From Streptomyces lincolnensis (GTDB taxonomy: Bacteria > Actinomycetota > Actinomycetes > Streptomycetales > Streptomycetaceae), in the NCBI RefSeq assembly GCF_001685355.1, contig NZ_CP016438.1, positions 7,130,001 to 7,194,000 of the forward strand: 64,000 bases of DNA, written 5' to 3'. The translations under genes were made by a program, and so were the position numbers. Each line of letters begins with the position of its first letter. The first letter of the stretch is position 1. The notes below the pieces were generated by a model. The model made no database searches. It was given only the letters and a program-made list of their open reading frames with translations, and was not told the DNA's origin. Below are positions 54,247 through 64,000 of the stretch, piece after piece.

Positions 54247-56700
54247 GTGACGAGCACGGACGTGCACAAGGACGTAGAGGACTCGGGACCCAGCGGCTAT
54301 GCGGCGGCCCGGCTGCGCCTCCTCCAGGAGGGGGCGCGGTCCGGGCCGCCGCGCCGTACGGCGCTCTCCGAACTGACGGACGACTGGCTGTCCGGGCTGT
54401 TCGCCGCGGGCGCCGAGGGGCTGCGCGGAGTCTCCCTGGTCGCCGTCGGCGGCTACGGCAGAGGCGAGCTGTCCCCCCGCAGCGACCTGGACCTCGTCCT
54501 GCTGCACGACGGCGGCGACTCGGCCGCGGTGGCCGCCCTGGCCGACCGCATCTGGTACCCCGTGTGGGATCTGGGCCTCGCCCTCGACCACTCGGTCCGC
54601 ACCCCGGCCGAGGCCCGCAAGACCGCCGCCGAGGACCTGAAGGCACAGCTCGGCCTGCTGGACGCCCGGCACATCGCGGGCGACCTCGGCCTCACCGCCG
54701 GACTGCGCACCGCCGTCCTCGCCGACTGGCGCAACCAGGCGCCCAAGCGCCTGCCCGAACTCCAGGAACTGTGCGCCGAGCGCGCCGAACGCCAGGGCGA
54801 ACTCCAGTACCTCCTGGAGCCGGACCTCAAGGAAGCCCGCGGCGGACTGCGGGACGCCACCGCGCTGCGTGCCGTCGCCGCCTCCTGGCTGGCCGACGCC
54901 CCCCGCGAGGGCCTCGACGACGCCCGGCGCCGGCTCCTCGACGTCCGTGACGCCCTGCATCTCGCCACCGGACGCGCCACCGACCGGCTCGCCCTCCAGG
55001 AACAGGACCAGGTCGCCGCCGAACTGGGGCTGTTGGACGCCGACACCCTGCTGCGCCAGGTGTACGAGGCGGCGCGGGTCATCTCGTACGCCAGTGACGT
55101 CACCTGGCGCGAAGTGGGACGCGTACTCAAATCGCGCGCCGTGCGGCCGCGGCTGCGCGCCATGCTGGGGGGCGGCAAGCAGGTCGCCGAGCGCTCCCCG
55201 CTGGCGGAAGGGGTGGTGGAGCAGGACGGCGAGGTGGTGCTCGCCCGTGCCGCCCGCCCCGACCGCGACCCCGTGCTCCCGCTGCGTGCCGCGGCCGCCG
55301 CCGCACAGGCGGGGCTCCCGCTCTCCCTGCACGCCGTACGCCGCATGGCCGCCGGTGCCCGCCCGCTGCCCACGCCCTGGCCCGCGGAGGCCCGGGAACA
55401 GCTGGTCACCCTGCTCGGCTCGGGCCGGCCCACCATCGACGTGTGGGAGGCGCTGGAGGCCGAGGGCCTGATCACCCGCCTGCTGCCCGACTGGGAGCGG
55501 GTCCGCTGCCGCCCGCAGCGCAACGCCGTGCACATCTGGACCGTCGACCGGCACCTGATCGAGACGGCGGTGTGCGCCTCCGAGTTCACCCGCCGCGTCC
55601 ACCGCCCCGACCTGCTCCTGGTCGCCGCGCTGCTGCACGACATCGGCAAGGGCTGGCCCGGCGACCACTCCGTGGCCGGCGAGATCATCGCCAAGGACGT
55701 GGCCGCCCGGATCGGCTTCGACCGCACGGACGTCACGGTGCTCTCCACCCTCGTACGCCATCACCTGCTGCTCGTCGACACCGCCACCCGGCGTGACCTG
55801 GAGGACCCGGCCACCGTGCGCTCGGTCGCCGAGGCGGTCGGCTCGCAGAGCACCCTGGAACTGCTGCACGCGCTGACCGAGGCGGACGCGCTGGCCACCG
55901 GCCCGGCCGCCTGGTCGTCTTGGCGGGGCTCGCTCGTCGCCGACCTGGTCAAGCGGGTCTCGGCGGTGCTCGCCGGTGACGAACCGGATGACCCCGGGGA
56001 CGCCGTGCCCACCGCCGAGCAGGAGCGGCTCGCCATCGAGGCGATCGCCACCGGCAGCCCGGTGCTGTCGCTGCGCGCGCAGACCGAGGCGCCGGCGCCC
56101 ACCGAGGACCAGCCGGCCGCGGACCCGGAGCCGCTCGGCGTGGAGCTGCTGATCGCCGTCCCCGACCAGTCGGGCGTGCTGCCCGCGGTCGCCGGCGTCC
56201 TCGCCATGCACCGCCTCACGGTCCGCACCGCCGAACTGAGCACCCTGGCACTGCCCGACGGCGTCGAGGGCTCGGTCCTGCTGCTGAACTGGCGGGTCGC
56301 CGCCCAGTACGGCTCGCTGCCCCAGGCCGCCCGGCTGCGCGCCGATCTCGTGCGCGCCCTGGACGGCTCGCTGGACATCGCCGGCCGCCTCGCCGAACGC
56401 GACGCCGCCTATCCGCGCCGCCGGGGCGTCGTGGCGCCCCCGCCGCGGGTGACGGTCGCCCCGGCCGCCTCCCGCCACGCCACCGTCATCGAGGTGCGCG
56501 CTCAGGATGCCCCGGGGCTGCTGTTCCGGATCGGCAGGGCCCTGGAGGACGCCGGTGTCCGCACCCGCAGCGCGCACGTGTCCACGCTGGGCGCGAACGC
56601 CGTCGACGCCTTCTACGTGACCGGCCACGAGGGGACACCGCTGCCGAGCGAGGAGGCGGCGAGCGTGGCACGCAAGCTGGAGGAGACGCTGCGGGGGTGA
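54247..56700 (+). CDS. glnD: GlnD, PII nucleotidyltransferase (adenylyltransferase in Streptomyces)
   Basis: An 817-residue multidomain enzyme. The nucleotidyltransferase motif GGYGRGELSPRSDLDLVLL is at residues 68-86, the HD phosphohydrolase motif ALLHDIGKGWPGDHS is near residue 465, and two ACT domains begin near 635 (LIAVPDQSGVLPAVAGVLAM) and 748 (EVRAQDAPGLLFRIGRALED). It adds and removes the nucleotide on GlnK Tyr-51; in S. coelicolor the nucleotide is AMP. GTG 54247 has GGAGC upstream. Last gene of the amtB operon. Confidence 0.95.
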   Translation: MTSTDVHKDVEDSGPSGYAAARLRLLQEGARSGPPRRTALSELTDDWLSGLFAAGAEGLRGVSLVAVGGYGRGELSPRSDLDLVLLHDGGDSAAVAALADRIWYPVWDLGLALDHSVRTPAEARKTAAEDLKAQLGLLDARHIAGDLGLTAGLRTAVLADWRNQAPKRLPELQELCAERAERQGELQYLLEPDLKEARGGLRDATALRAVAASWLADAPREGLDDARRRLLDVRDALHLATGRATDRLALQEQDQVAAELGLLDADTLLRQVYEAARVISYASDVTWREVGRVLKSRAVRPRLRAMLGGGKQVAERSPLAEGVVEQDGEVVLARAARPDRDPVLPLRAAAAAAQAGLPLSLHAVRRMAAGARPLPTPWPAEAREQLVTLLGSGRPTIDVWEALEAEGLITRLLPDWERVRCRPQRNAVHIWTVDRHLIETAVCASEFTRRVHRPDLLLVAALLHDIGKGWPGDHSVAGEIIAKDVAARIGFDRTDVTVLSTLVRHHLLLVDTATRRDLEDPATVRSVAEAVGSQSTLELLHALTEADALATGPAAWSSWRGSLVADLVKRVSAVLAGDEPDDPGDAVPTAEQERLAIEAIATGSPVLSLRAQTEAPAPTEDQPAADPEPLGVELLIAVPDQSGVLPAVAGVLAMHRLTVRTAELSTLALPDGVEGSVLLLNWRVAAQYGSLPQAARLRADLVRALDGSLDIAGRLAERDAAYPRRRGVVAPPPRVTVAPAASRHATVIEVRAQDAPGLLFRIGRALEDAGVRTRSAHVSTLGANAVDAFYVTGHEGTPLPSEEAASVARKLEETLRG

Positions 56701-56824
56701 CCCCGCGAGGGGCCATGCCCCCGTCCTCGCCCGCGGTATGCGCCGGGCGGGGACGATTGTCTTGCGGGGCCCGATACCCTGGAAGACGCTCACACTGCCA
56801 CCGACTCCGAGGACCGACGCCGCC

Positions 56825-58375
56825 GTGTTCGATACTCTTTCCGATCGCCTCTCAGCGACTTTCAAGAACCTGCGCGGCAAGGGACGGCTCTCCGAGGCGG
56901 ACATCGACGCCACCGCGCGCGAGATCCGCATCGCCCTCCTCGAAGCGGACGTGGCGCTGCCGGTCGTCCGGACGTTCATCAAGAACGTCAAGGAGCGGGC
57001 CCTCGGCGCCGAGGTCTCCAAGGCGCTGAACCCGGCCCAGCAGGTCCTGAAGATCGTCAACGACGAGCTCGTCACGATCCTCGGCGGCGAGACCCGGCGC
57101 CTGCGCTTCGCCAAGCAGCCCCCGACCGTGATCATGCTCGCGGGTCTCCAGGGTGCCGGTAAGACCACCCTCGCGGGCAAGCTCGGCCGCTGGCTCAAGG
57201 AGCAGGGCCACTCGCCCCTCCTGGTCGCCGCCGACCTCCAGCGTCCCAATGCCGTCAACCAGCTCAGCGTGGTCGCCGACCGCGCCGAGGTCGCCGTCTT
57301 CGCCCCCGAGCCGGGCAACGGCGTGGGCGACCCGGTCAAGGTCGCCAAGGACTCCATCGAGCACGCGAAGTCGAAGGTCCACGACATCGTGATCGTGGAC
57401 ACCGCCGGCCGCCTGGGCATCGACCAGGACATGATGCGGCAGGCCGCGGACATCCGGGACGCGGTCTCTCCGGACGAGATCCTCTTCGTCGTCGACGCGA
57501 TGATCGGTCAGGACGCGGTCAACACCGCCGAGGCCTTCCGTGACGGCGTCGGCTTCGACGGCGTGGTGCTCTCCAAGCTCGACGGTGACGCCCGCGGTGG
57601 TGCGGCCCTGTCGATCCGGCAGATCACCGGCAAGCCGATCATGTTCGCGTCGAACGGCGAGAAGCTCGAGGACTTCGACGCCTTCCACCCGGACCGGATG
57701 GCCTCCCGCATCCTCGACATGGGTGACCTGCTCACCCTGATCGAGCAGGCGGAGAAGACGTTCAGCCAGGAAGAGGCCGCTCAGATGGCCTCCAAGCTGG
57801 CGTCCAAGAAGGGCCAGGACTTCACCCTGGACGACTTCCTGGCCCAGATGGAACAGGTCAGGAAGATGGGCAGCATCTCCAAGCTGCTCGGCATGCTCCC
57901 GGGCATGGGCCAGATCAAGGACCAGATCAACAACCTGGACGAGCGGGACGTCGACCGCACGGCCGCGATCATCAAGTCGATGACCCCGGCCGAGCGCCAG
58001 GACGCGACGATCATCAACGGCTCGCGCCGCGCCCGTATCGCCAAGGGCTCCGGTGTCGAGGTCAGTGCGGTCAAGAACCTGGTCGAGCGGTTCTTCGAGG
58101 CCCGCAAGATGATGTCCCGCATGGCCCAGGGCGGCGGCATGCCGGGGATGCCCGGGGTGCCGGGCATGGGCGGCGGCCCCGGCCGGCAGAAGAAGCAGGT
58201 GAAGAAGGCCAAGGGCAAGCAGCGCTCCGGCAACCCGATGAAGCGCAAGCAGCAGGAGCAGGAGGAGGCCGACCGTCGCGCCGCGGCGGCCCAGGGCGGT
58301 GCCTTCGGTGTGCCCGGCCAGCAGCAGCCTCAGGACTTCGAGCTGCCGGACGAGTTCAAGAAGTTCATGGGCTGA
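56825..58375 (+). CDS. ffh: Signal recognition particle protein Ffh
   Basis: A 516-residue SRP54 GTPase that binds signal peptides and SRP RNA. N domain (ATAREIRIALLEADVALPVV), G domain (GLQGAGKTTLAGKLG near residue 107; DTAGRLGID; SKLDGDARGGAAL) and the Met-rich M domain (KLLGMLPGMGQIKDQ; INGSRRARIAKGSG) are complete. A Gly/Met/Pro-rich tail (GGGMPGMPGVPGMGG) and a Lys-rich stretch extend it. GTG start; TACCCT at about 56766 is a possible -10. The last codons and the stop are part of a tandem 20-base repeat. Confidence 0.97.
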   Translation: MFDTLSDRLSATFKNLRGKGRLSEADIDATAREIRIALLEADVALPVVRTFIKNVKERALGAEVSKALNPAQQVLKIVNDELVTILGGETRRLRFAKQPPTVIMLAGLQGAGKTTLAGKLGRWLKEQGHSPLLVAADLQRPNAVNQLSVVADRAEVAVFAPEPGNGVGDPVKVAKDSIEHAKSKVHDIVIVDTAGRLGIDQDMMRQAADIRDAVSPDEILFVVDAMIGQDAVNTAEAFRDGVGFDGVVLSKLDGDARGGAALSIRQITGKPIMFASNGEKLEDFDAFHPDRMASRILDMGDLLTLIEQAEKTFSQEEAAQMASKLASKKGQDFTLDDFLAQMEQVRKMGSISKLLGMLPGMGQIKDQINNLDERDVDRTAAIIKSMTPAERQDATIINGSRRARIAKGSGVEVSAVKNLVERFFEARKMMSRMAQGGGMPGMPGVPGMGGGPGRQKKQVKKAKGKQRSGNPMKRKQQEQEEADRRAAAAQGGAFGVPGQQQPQDFELPDEFKKFMG

Positions 58376-58419
58376 GGTCCACGGTCATGGGCTGAGGTCC
58401 GAGTTCATGGGCTGAGGTC
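58366..58419 (+). repeat. 20-base tandem repeat (three copies) including the ffh stop codon
   Basis: CATGGGCTGAGGTC recurs at 58366, 58386 and 58406. The first copy encodes the last ffh residues and its TGA; the others lie in the untranslated gap before ftsH. Confidence 0.92.
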
Positions 58420-58465
58420 ATTTTCTGCGCATGCCAAGGGTTGGTCCGTGTCGTAACGTCCCGAT

Positions 58466-60406
<1,941 letters not shown>

Positions 60407-60433
60407 GGGCTGCCGGTCCTGGCGCCCGTCGCC

Positions 60434-61291
60434 CTAGGGCACCCGTGCGATCAGATACCGGAACACGTTCGGCATCCACACCGTGCCGTCCCGGCGCTGG
60501 TGCGGGTGCAGGGACTCCGTGAGCTCCTTGTTCACCTGTACCTGGTCGGTCGCCGCGATCGCCGCGTCGAAGAGTCCCGTCGAGAGCAGTCCCCGTACCG
60601 CGCTGTCCACGTCGGCGTATCCGAACGGGCAGGCGACCCGGCCGGAGCCGTCCGGTTCGAGCCCGGCCCGGTGGGCGACCTCCTCCAGGTCGTCGCGGAG
60701 GGCGGGGCGCCAACTGCCGGTGCTGCGCAGCGGATCCGCCAGCTTGGTGGCCACCCGCAGCACGGACGACGTGGCGCAGCGCTCCGGCGGACCCCAGCCG
60801 GCCAGCACCACGGGCGCCCCCCGCTCGGCGATCGGCACCGCCGAGGCGAGCCGTTCCCCGAGTCCCTCCGAGTCACCCGCCAGACACCCGATGGGCTCGA
60901 AGGAGGTCACCAGGGTGTACGCGGGTGAGTCCGCGTCGGCCACGTCCTCGGGCGTGCCTTCGGCGAGCCGGGTGTCGCCGCGCGGGCGCGTGCCCCAGGT
61001 CTCCGGCAGCAGCCGTTGGCGCGCGAGAGCCAGCCGTTCGGGGCGGGACTCGTCGACGCCGGTCACCGTGGCTCCTCTGGCGGCCGCCATCAGCAGGGCG
61101 AGCCCGCTGCCGCAGCCGAGGCCCAGCACCCGGGTCGCCGGACCGACCTCCAGTCGCTCGTAGACGGCCTCGTAGAGCGGGACCAGCATCCGCTCCTGGA
61201 TCTCGGACCAGTCACGCGCGCGTGCATCGCGGTCCGCGCGGGATACCCCTCCCGCGGACGACCGGTGCTGCCGCACGAGCGTAGGTGTCAT
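60434..61291 (-). CDS. SAM-dependent class I methyltransferase
   Basis: A 285-residue soluble methyltransferase-fold protein. The SAM-binding motif I is RVLGLGCGSGLALLMAAARG, followed by VTGVDESRPERL (motif II acid). The later part (VLAGWGPPERCATSSVLRVA) fits motif IV-V positions. The N-terminus starts MTPTLVRQHRSSAGG; a longer frame to 61339 is less likely. It converges with ftsH (27-base gap) and is divergent from proS. Substrate unknown. Confidence 0.85.
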   Translation of the reverse strand: MTPTLVRQHRSSAGGVSRADRDARARDWSEIQERMLVPLYEAVYERLEVGPATRVLGLGCGSGLALLMAAARGATVTGVDESRPERLALARQRLLPETWGTRPRGDTRLAEGTPEDVADADSPAYTLVTSFEPIGCLAGDSEGLGERLASAVPIAERGAPVVLAGWGPPERCATSSVLRVATKLADPLRSTGSWRPALRDDLEEVAHRAGLEPDGSGRVACPFGYADVDSAVRGLLSTGLFDAAIAATDQVQVNKELTESLHPHQRRDGTVWMPNVFRYLIARVP

Positions 61292-61480
61292 AGGTAAGCG
61301 CCCCAATCCGCCGAGAGTTTCCCCTGTGCCCGTTTCCATGGCCCCCGTGCCAGTGCGCTCGCACTCCCCCCGTATGCCAGGTAACTCCGCACTCGACCGC
61401 TCGTCCAGGGGTTGTCGGGCCCCGGCTTGTGGGTTCGCTGTGCGAGTGGCGAGAATTCACATCCCGGCAACGTGGGCCCG

Positions 61481-61486
61481 TACGAT
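61481..61486 (+). promoter_or_regulatory. -10 element implying a leaderless proS message
   Basis: TACGAT ends six bases before the proS ATG. No ribosome-binding site intervenes. Confidence 0.5.
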
Positions 61487-61492
61487 CACGCC

Positions 61493-62908
61493 ATGGCCAA
61501 GGCACCCGTTCTCACGCCGCGGGCGGACGACTTCCCCCGCTGGTACCAGGATCTGATCAACAAGGCCGAGCTGGCCGACAACGGTCCGGTGCGCGGCACC
61601 ATGGTCATCCGACCGTACGGGTACGGCCTCTGGGAGCGGATGCAGGCCGAGATGGACGCCCGTATCAAGGCGACGGGCACCCAGAACGCGTACTTCCCCC
61701 TCCTGATCCCGCAGTCGTACCTCACCCGCGAGGCCGACCATGTCGAGGGCTTCGCGCCGGAACTCGCGGTCGTCACCCACGGCGGCGGCAAGGAACTGGA
61801 GGAGCCGGCGGTCGTCCGCCCCACCTCCGAGATGATCATCAACGACTACTTCTCCAAGTGGGTGCAGAGCTACCGCGACCTGCCCCTGCTGATCAACCAG
61901 TGGGCGAACGTGGTCCGTTGGGAACTGAGGCCGCGGCTGTTCCTGCGTACGACCGAGTTCCTGTGGCAGGAGGGGCACACCGCGCACGCCACCTACGAGG
62001 ACGCCCGCGACTTCGCCGCGCACATCCACCGCGAGGTCTACGAGGACTTCATGGTCAATGTCCTCGCGATGGATGTCGTCCCCGGCCGCAAGACCGTCAA
62101 GGAGCGGTTCGCCGGTGCTGTCAACACCCTCACGCTCGAAGGCATGATGGGCGACGGCAAGGCCCTCCAGATGGCCACCAGCCACGAGTTGGGCCAGAAC
62201 TTCGCCAAGGCCTTCAACACCTCGTACCTGTCGAAGGACGGCACCCAGGAACTGGTCTGGCAGACCTCCTGGGGCTCGACCACCCGCATGATCGGCGCCC
62301 TGGTGATGATGCACGGCGACGACAACGGACTGCGTGTCCCGCCGCGACTGGCCCAGACCCAGGTGGTGGTTCTCGCCATCAAGGGCGACGAACAGGTTCT
62401 GGCCAAGGTCCGCGAGGTCGGCGACCGGCTGAAGGCGGCGGGCGTCCGGGTCCAGGTCGACGACCGGGTGGACACCCCCTTCGGCCGCCGCGCCGTCGAC
62501 TGGGAACTCAAGGGCGTCCCCGTACGGATCGAGATCGGGCCCCGTGACCTGGAGAACGGCACCGCGATGCTGGCCCGCCGGATCCCCGGCGGCAAGGAGC
62601 CGGTCTCCCTGGACTCGTTGGTGGCCCTGCTTCCCGGGATCCTGGAGGAGGACCAGGCGCTCCTGCTGGCCCAGGCCCGGGAGCGCCGCGCGTCCCGGAC
62701 GACCGAGGTGGCGACGGTCGACGAGGCCGTCGAGGTGGCCGTCGCCGGCGGCTGGGCACGCATCCCCTGGGCGGTCCTCGGCGAAGAGGGCGAGGCCAGG
62801 CTGGGGGAACACGCGGCGACCGTACGGTGTCTGGTCACCGAGGACGGGGCGGTGCCCGACGCCGACGACGCTCCCGGTAACGTCGCGATCGTCGCGCGCG
62901 CTTACTGA
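61493..62908 (+). CDS. proS: Prolyl-tRNA synthetase, archaeal/eukaryotic-like (type 3)
   Basis: A 471-residue class II synthetase. Class II motifs: RGTMVIRPYGYGLWERMQ (motif 1), VVRWELRPRLFLRTTEFLWQ (motif 2) and QTSWGSTTRMIGALVM (motif 3). There is no INS editing domain between motifs 2 and 3, and the protein ends in a C-terminal Tyr (VAIVARAY), both typical of the archaeal/eukaryotic-like class. The C-terminal domain has only one Cys, so the zinc site of some relatives is absent. Streptomycetes usually also have a longer bacterial-type ProRS elsewhere (established for S. coelicolor, not visible here), so this may be a second copy. Confidence 0.93.
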   Translation: MAKAPVLTPRADDFPRWYQDLINKAELADNGPVRGTMVIRPYGYGLWERMQAEMDARIKATGTQNAYFPLLIPQSYLTREADHVEGFAPELAVVTHGGGKELEEPAVVRPTSEMIINDYFSKWVQSYRDLPLLINQWANVVRWELRPRLFLRTTEFLWQEGHTAHATYEDARDFAAHIHREVYEDFMVNVLAMDVVPGRKTVKERFAGAVNTLTLEGMMGDGKALQMATSHELGQNFAKAFNTSYLSKDGTQELVWQTSWGSTTRMIGALVMMHGDDNGLRVPPRLAQTQVVVLAIKGDEQVLAKVREVGDRLKAAGVRVQVDDRVDTPFGRRAVDWELKGVPVRIEIGPRDLENGTAMLARRIPGGKEPVSLDSLVALLPGILEEDQALLLAQARERRASRTTEVATVDEAVEVAVAGGWARIPWAVLGEEGEARLGEHAATVRCLVTEDGAVPDADDAPGNVAIVARAY

Positions 62909-63169
62909 GGTGACGGCCTTCCGGCGGGAGAGCGGCCGAAACGCCCCTTGCGCACCGGCCGACCACAGCCGCACCGGCGCGTGGACACGATCTACGCGCC
63001 GGGTCGTACTTCACACTACGCACCAGCTTGTGACGAGCTGCGAGGCTTCTCCGCAGATCAGCGCACCCGCCCTCGTCAGGACGCATCAGCGGCAACTGAC
63101 GGGTACGTGCAAATTATTTGGGATGCCCCGGAATAGGAACACAGCGGCACCCTGGCTCGTTGTCATTAC

Positions 63170-63772
63170 GTGAGCACGACACAGACACCACCTGTTCTCG
63201 CCGCAGAGCTGGCACAGGCGTGGGCCGACATTCAGCGGTACCACCCCGAGCTGCCGGACCTTGCCGCGCCAGAGTCCCTGATCGGGGAGTCGTCGTCCGC
63301 GTGCGGTCACGAACTCTCCTTCGAGCGACTGCTTCACGAGGCAGTCCATGGCATCGCCGCTTCGCGCGGCATCCGCGACACCTCCCGTGCCGGCCGCTAC
63401 CACAACCGCAGATTCCTCGCGATCGCCGAGGAGCTGGGCCTGGACCACCCCGAGGAGCCGCACCCCAGCAGCGGCTTCTCACTGGTCACGCTCACCCCCG
63501 AGGCGAAGCGTCGTTACCGCCCGACCATCGAACACCTCCAGCGCGCCCTCAAGGCGCACACCGCGGCGACCGCGGCCGACACGGCCCGCTCCTTCCGCGG
63601 TCCGGCCGCCCGGCACGGCTCCTCCGGGGGCGGCGTCCGGGTCAAGGCGGTCTGCGACTGCGGCCGCAATGTCCGCGTCGTCCCCTCGGTCCTGGCCCAG
63701 GCCCCGATCGTCTGCGGCGGCTGCGGGAAGCCGTTCCGCATCCCGGAGGTCGTGGGCGCGGCGGCGAGCTGA
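63170..63772 (+). CDS. SprT-like putative zinc metallopeptidase
   Basis: A 200-residue protein. FERLLHEAVHGIAASRG contains an HExxH motif (HEAVH near residue 62), and RYHNRRFLAIAEELGLDHP downstream offers the third His in the SprT-like arrangement. The C-terminus has a zinc-ribbon pattern CDCG and CGGCG about 20 residues apart. The middle (ALKAHTAATAADTARSF) is a linker. This layout resembles SprT/Spartan-type proteases but activity is inferred. GTG start at 63170; an AT-rich stretch (63108-63120) upstream may hold its promoter. Single gene before the downstream ribosomal promoter. Confidence 0.82.
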   Translation: MSTTQTPPVLAAELAQAWADIQRYHPELPDLAAPESLIGESSSACGHELSFERLLHEAVHGIAASRGIRDTSRAGRYHNRRFLAIAEELGLDHPEEPHPSSGFSLVTLTPEAKRRYRPTIEHLQRALKAHTAATAADTARSFRGPAARHGSSGGGVRVKAVCDCGRNVRVVPSVLAQAPIVCGGCGKPFRIPEVVGAAAS

Positions 63773-63961
63773 GGCGGCCGATCCAGCACCGGCATCTCGT
63801 GGCTGCCGGTCGAGGACGACGCCTCGGGCGGGGTGCTCCCGTGATCGGGCGGCACCCCGCGAGCGCCCGGCCGTGCACCCGGCCTGTGTCCAGCACAGCG
63901 CCGGGTGCCGCTCAGGCGTGCCTCACCGTGGGCTCGGTCCGAGGCGACCCGCCGGGTGTGG

Positions 63962-63967
63962 CACAAT
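63962..63967 (+). promoter_or_regulatory. Candidate promoter of the gene beyond the right edge
   Basis: CACAAT, in an otherwise GC-rich 228-base stretch with no gene (63773-64000), could be the -10 of the next transcript, which by remembered gene order would be rpsP. No coding sequence is visible before the window ends. Confidence 0.35.
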
Positions 63968-64000
63968 GGCTAGCTGTACTCGACAGCCGCACAGGACCCC

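Noticed and set aside
58366..58419. Possible CRISPR-like array from regularly spaced repeats
   Set aside because: Three units of 20 bases with no spacers of independent sequence and no cas genes; this is a simple tandem repeat.

Overview
The window is high-GC DNA with frequent GTG starts. Its gene order is that of the core chromosome of a Streptomyces (the region that in S. coelicolor runs from about the cvn1 conservon through leuCD, hupS, recG, rnc, smc, ftsY, nsdA, amtB-glnK-glnD and ffh towards rpsP). The assignment rests on recognised protein families and remembered gene order; no database search was made.

Layout: (1) 1-7.4 kb, minus strand: a conservon cvnA-B-C-D (sensor-kinase-like protein, roadblock protein, DUF742 protein, Ras-like GTPase), followed by a second CvnA-like kinase that runs off the left edge. 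(2) 8-13 kb: a short peptide gene with a repeated NPRRT motif, a FAH hydrolase, gltX, a DUF4241 gene, a HAD hydrolase and five tRNA genes (Gln, Glu, Glu, Gln, Glu). (3) 13-17.3 kb: ndgR divergent from leuC-leuD, a small conserved gene and hupS. (4) 17.4-24.5 kb: a small orphan, the F420 gene fbiD/cofC, plsC-gpsA-ddlA, a DUF3515 lipoprotein, a stand-alone Lrp ligand-binding domain, thiL-thiD and rpmB. (5) 24.7-38.8 kb: a FakA-like DAK2 protein, an accessory pair (HSP90-like ATPase plus a 1014-residue helical-repeat protein) on the opposite strand, then recG, rsmD, coaD, a DivIVA-like coiled-coil protein, DUF177-rpmF-rnc and mutM. (6) 38.7-49.5 kb: an HxlR regulator, a secreted CAP-domain protein, acylphosphatase, a 67-residue coiled-coil protein, smc, the glucose permease glcP, a luciferase-like monooxygenase and ftsY. 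(7) 49.6-64 kb: a degenerate prim-pol protein, nsdA, amtB-glnK-glnD with a GlnR-like box, ffh, ftsH, a methyltransferase, an archaeal/eukaryotic-type prolyl-tRNA synthetase, a SprT-like protein and a promoter probably serving the next ribosomal gene.

The genes fall into housekeeping modules: leucine synthesis under NdgR, ammonium uptake and PII signalling under GlnR, protein targeting (FtsY, Ffh), chromosome organisation (Smc, HupS), ribosome/RNA metabolism (rpmB, rpmF, rnc, rsmD) and envelope precursors (plsC, gpsA, ddlA). Strong hairpins separate most of them.

The most unusual items are: the HSP90-TPR pair wedged between fakA-like and recG genes; a dispersed Streptomyces-type repeat read in frame inside the Smc hinge, with a second copy after recG; tandem duplications carrying the stop codon at three unrelated gene ends; the NPRRT peptide; the second-class ProRS; and a prim-pol homologue with a disrupted catalytic motif.
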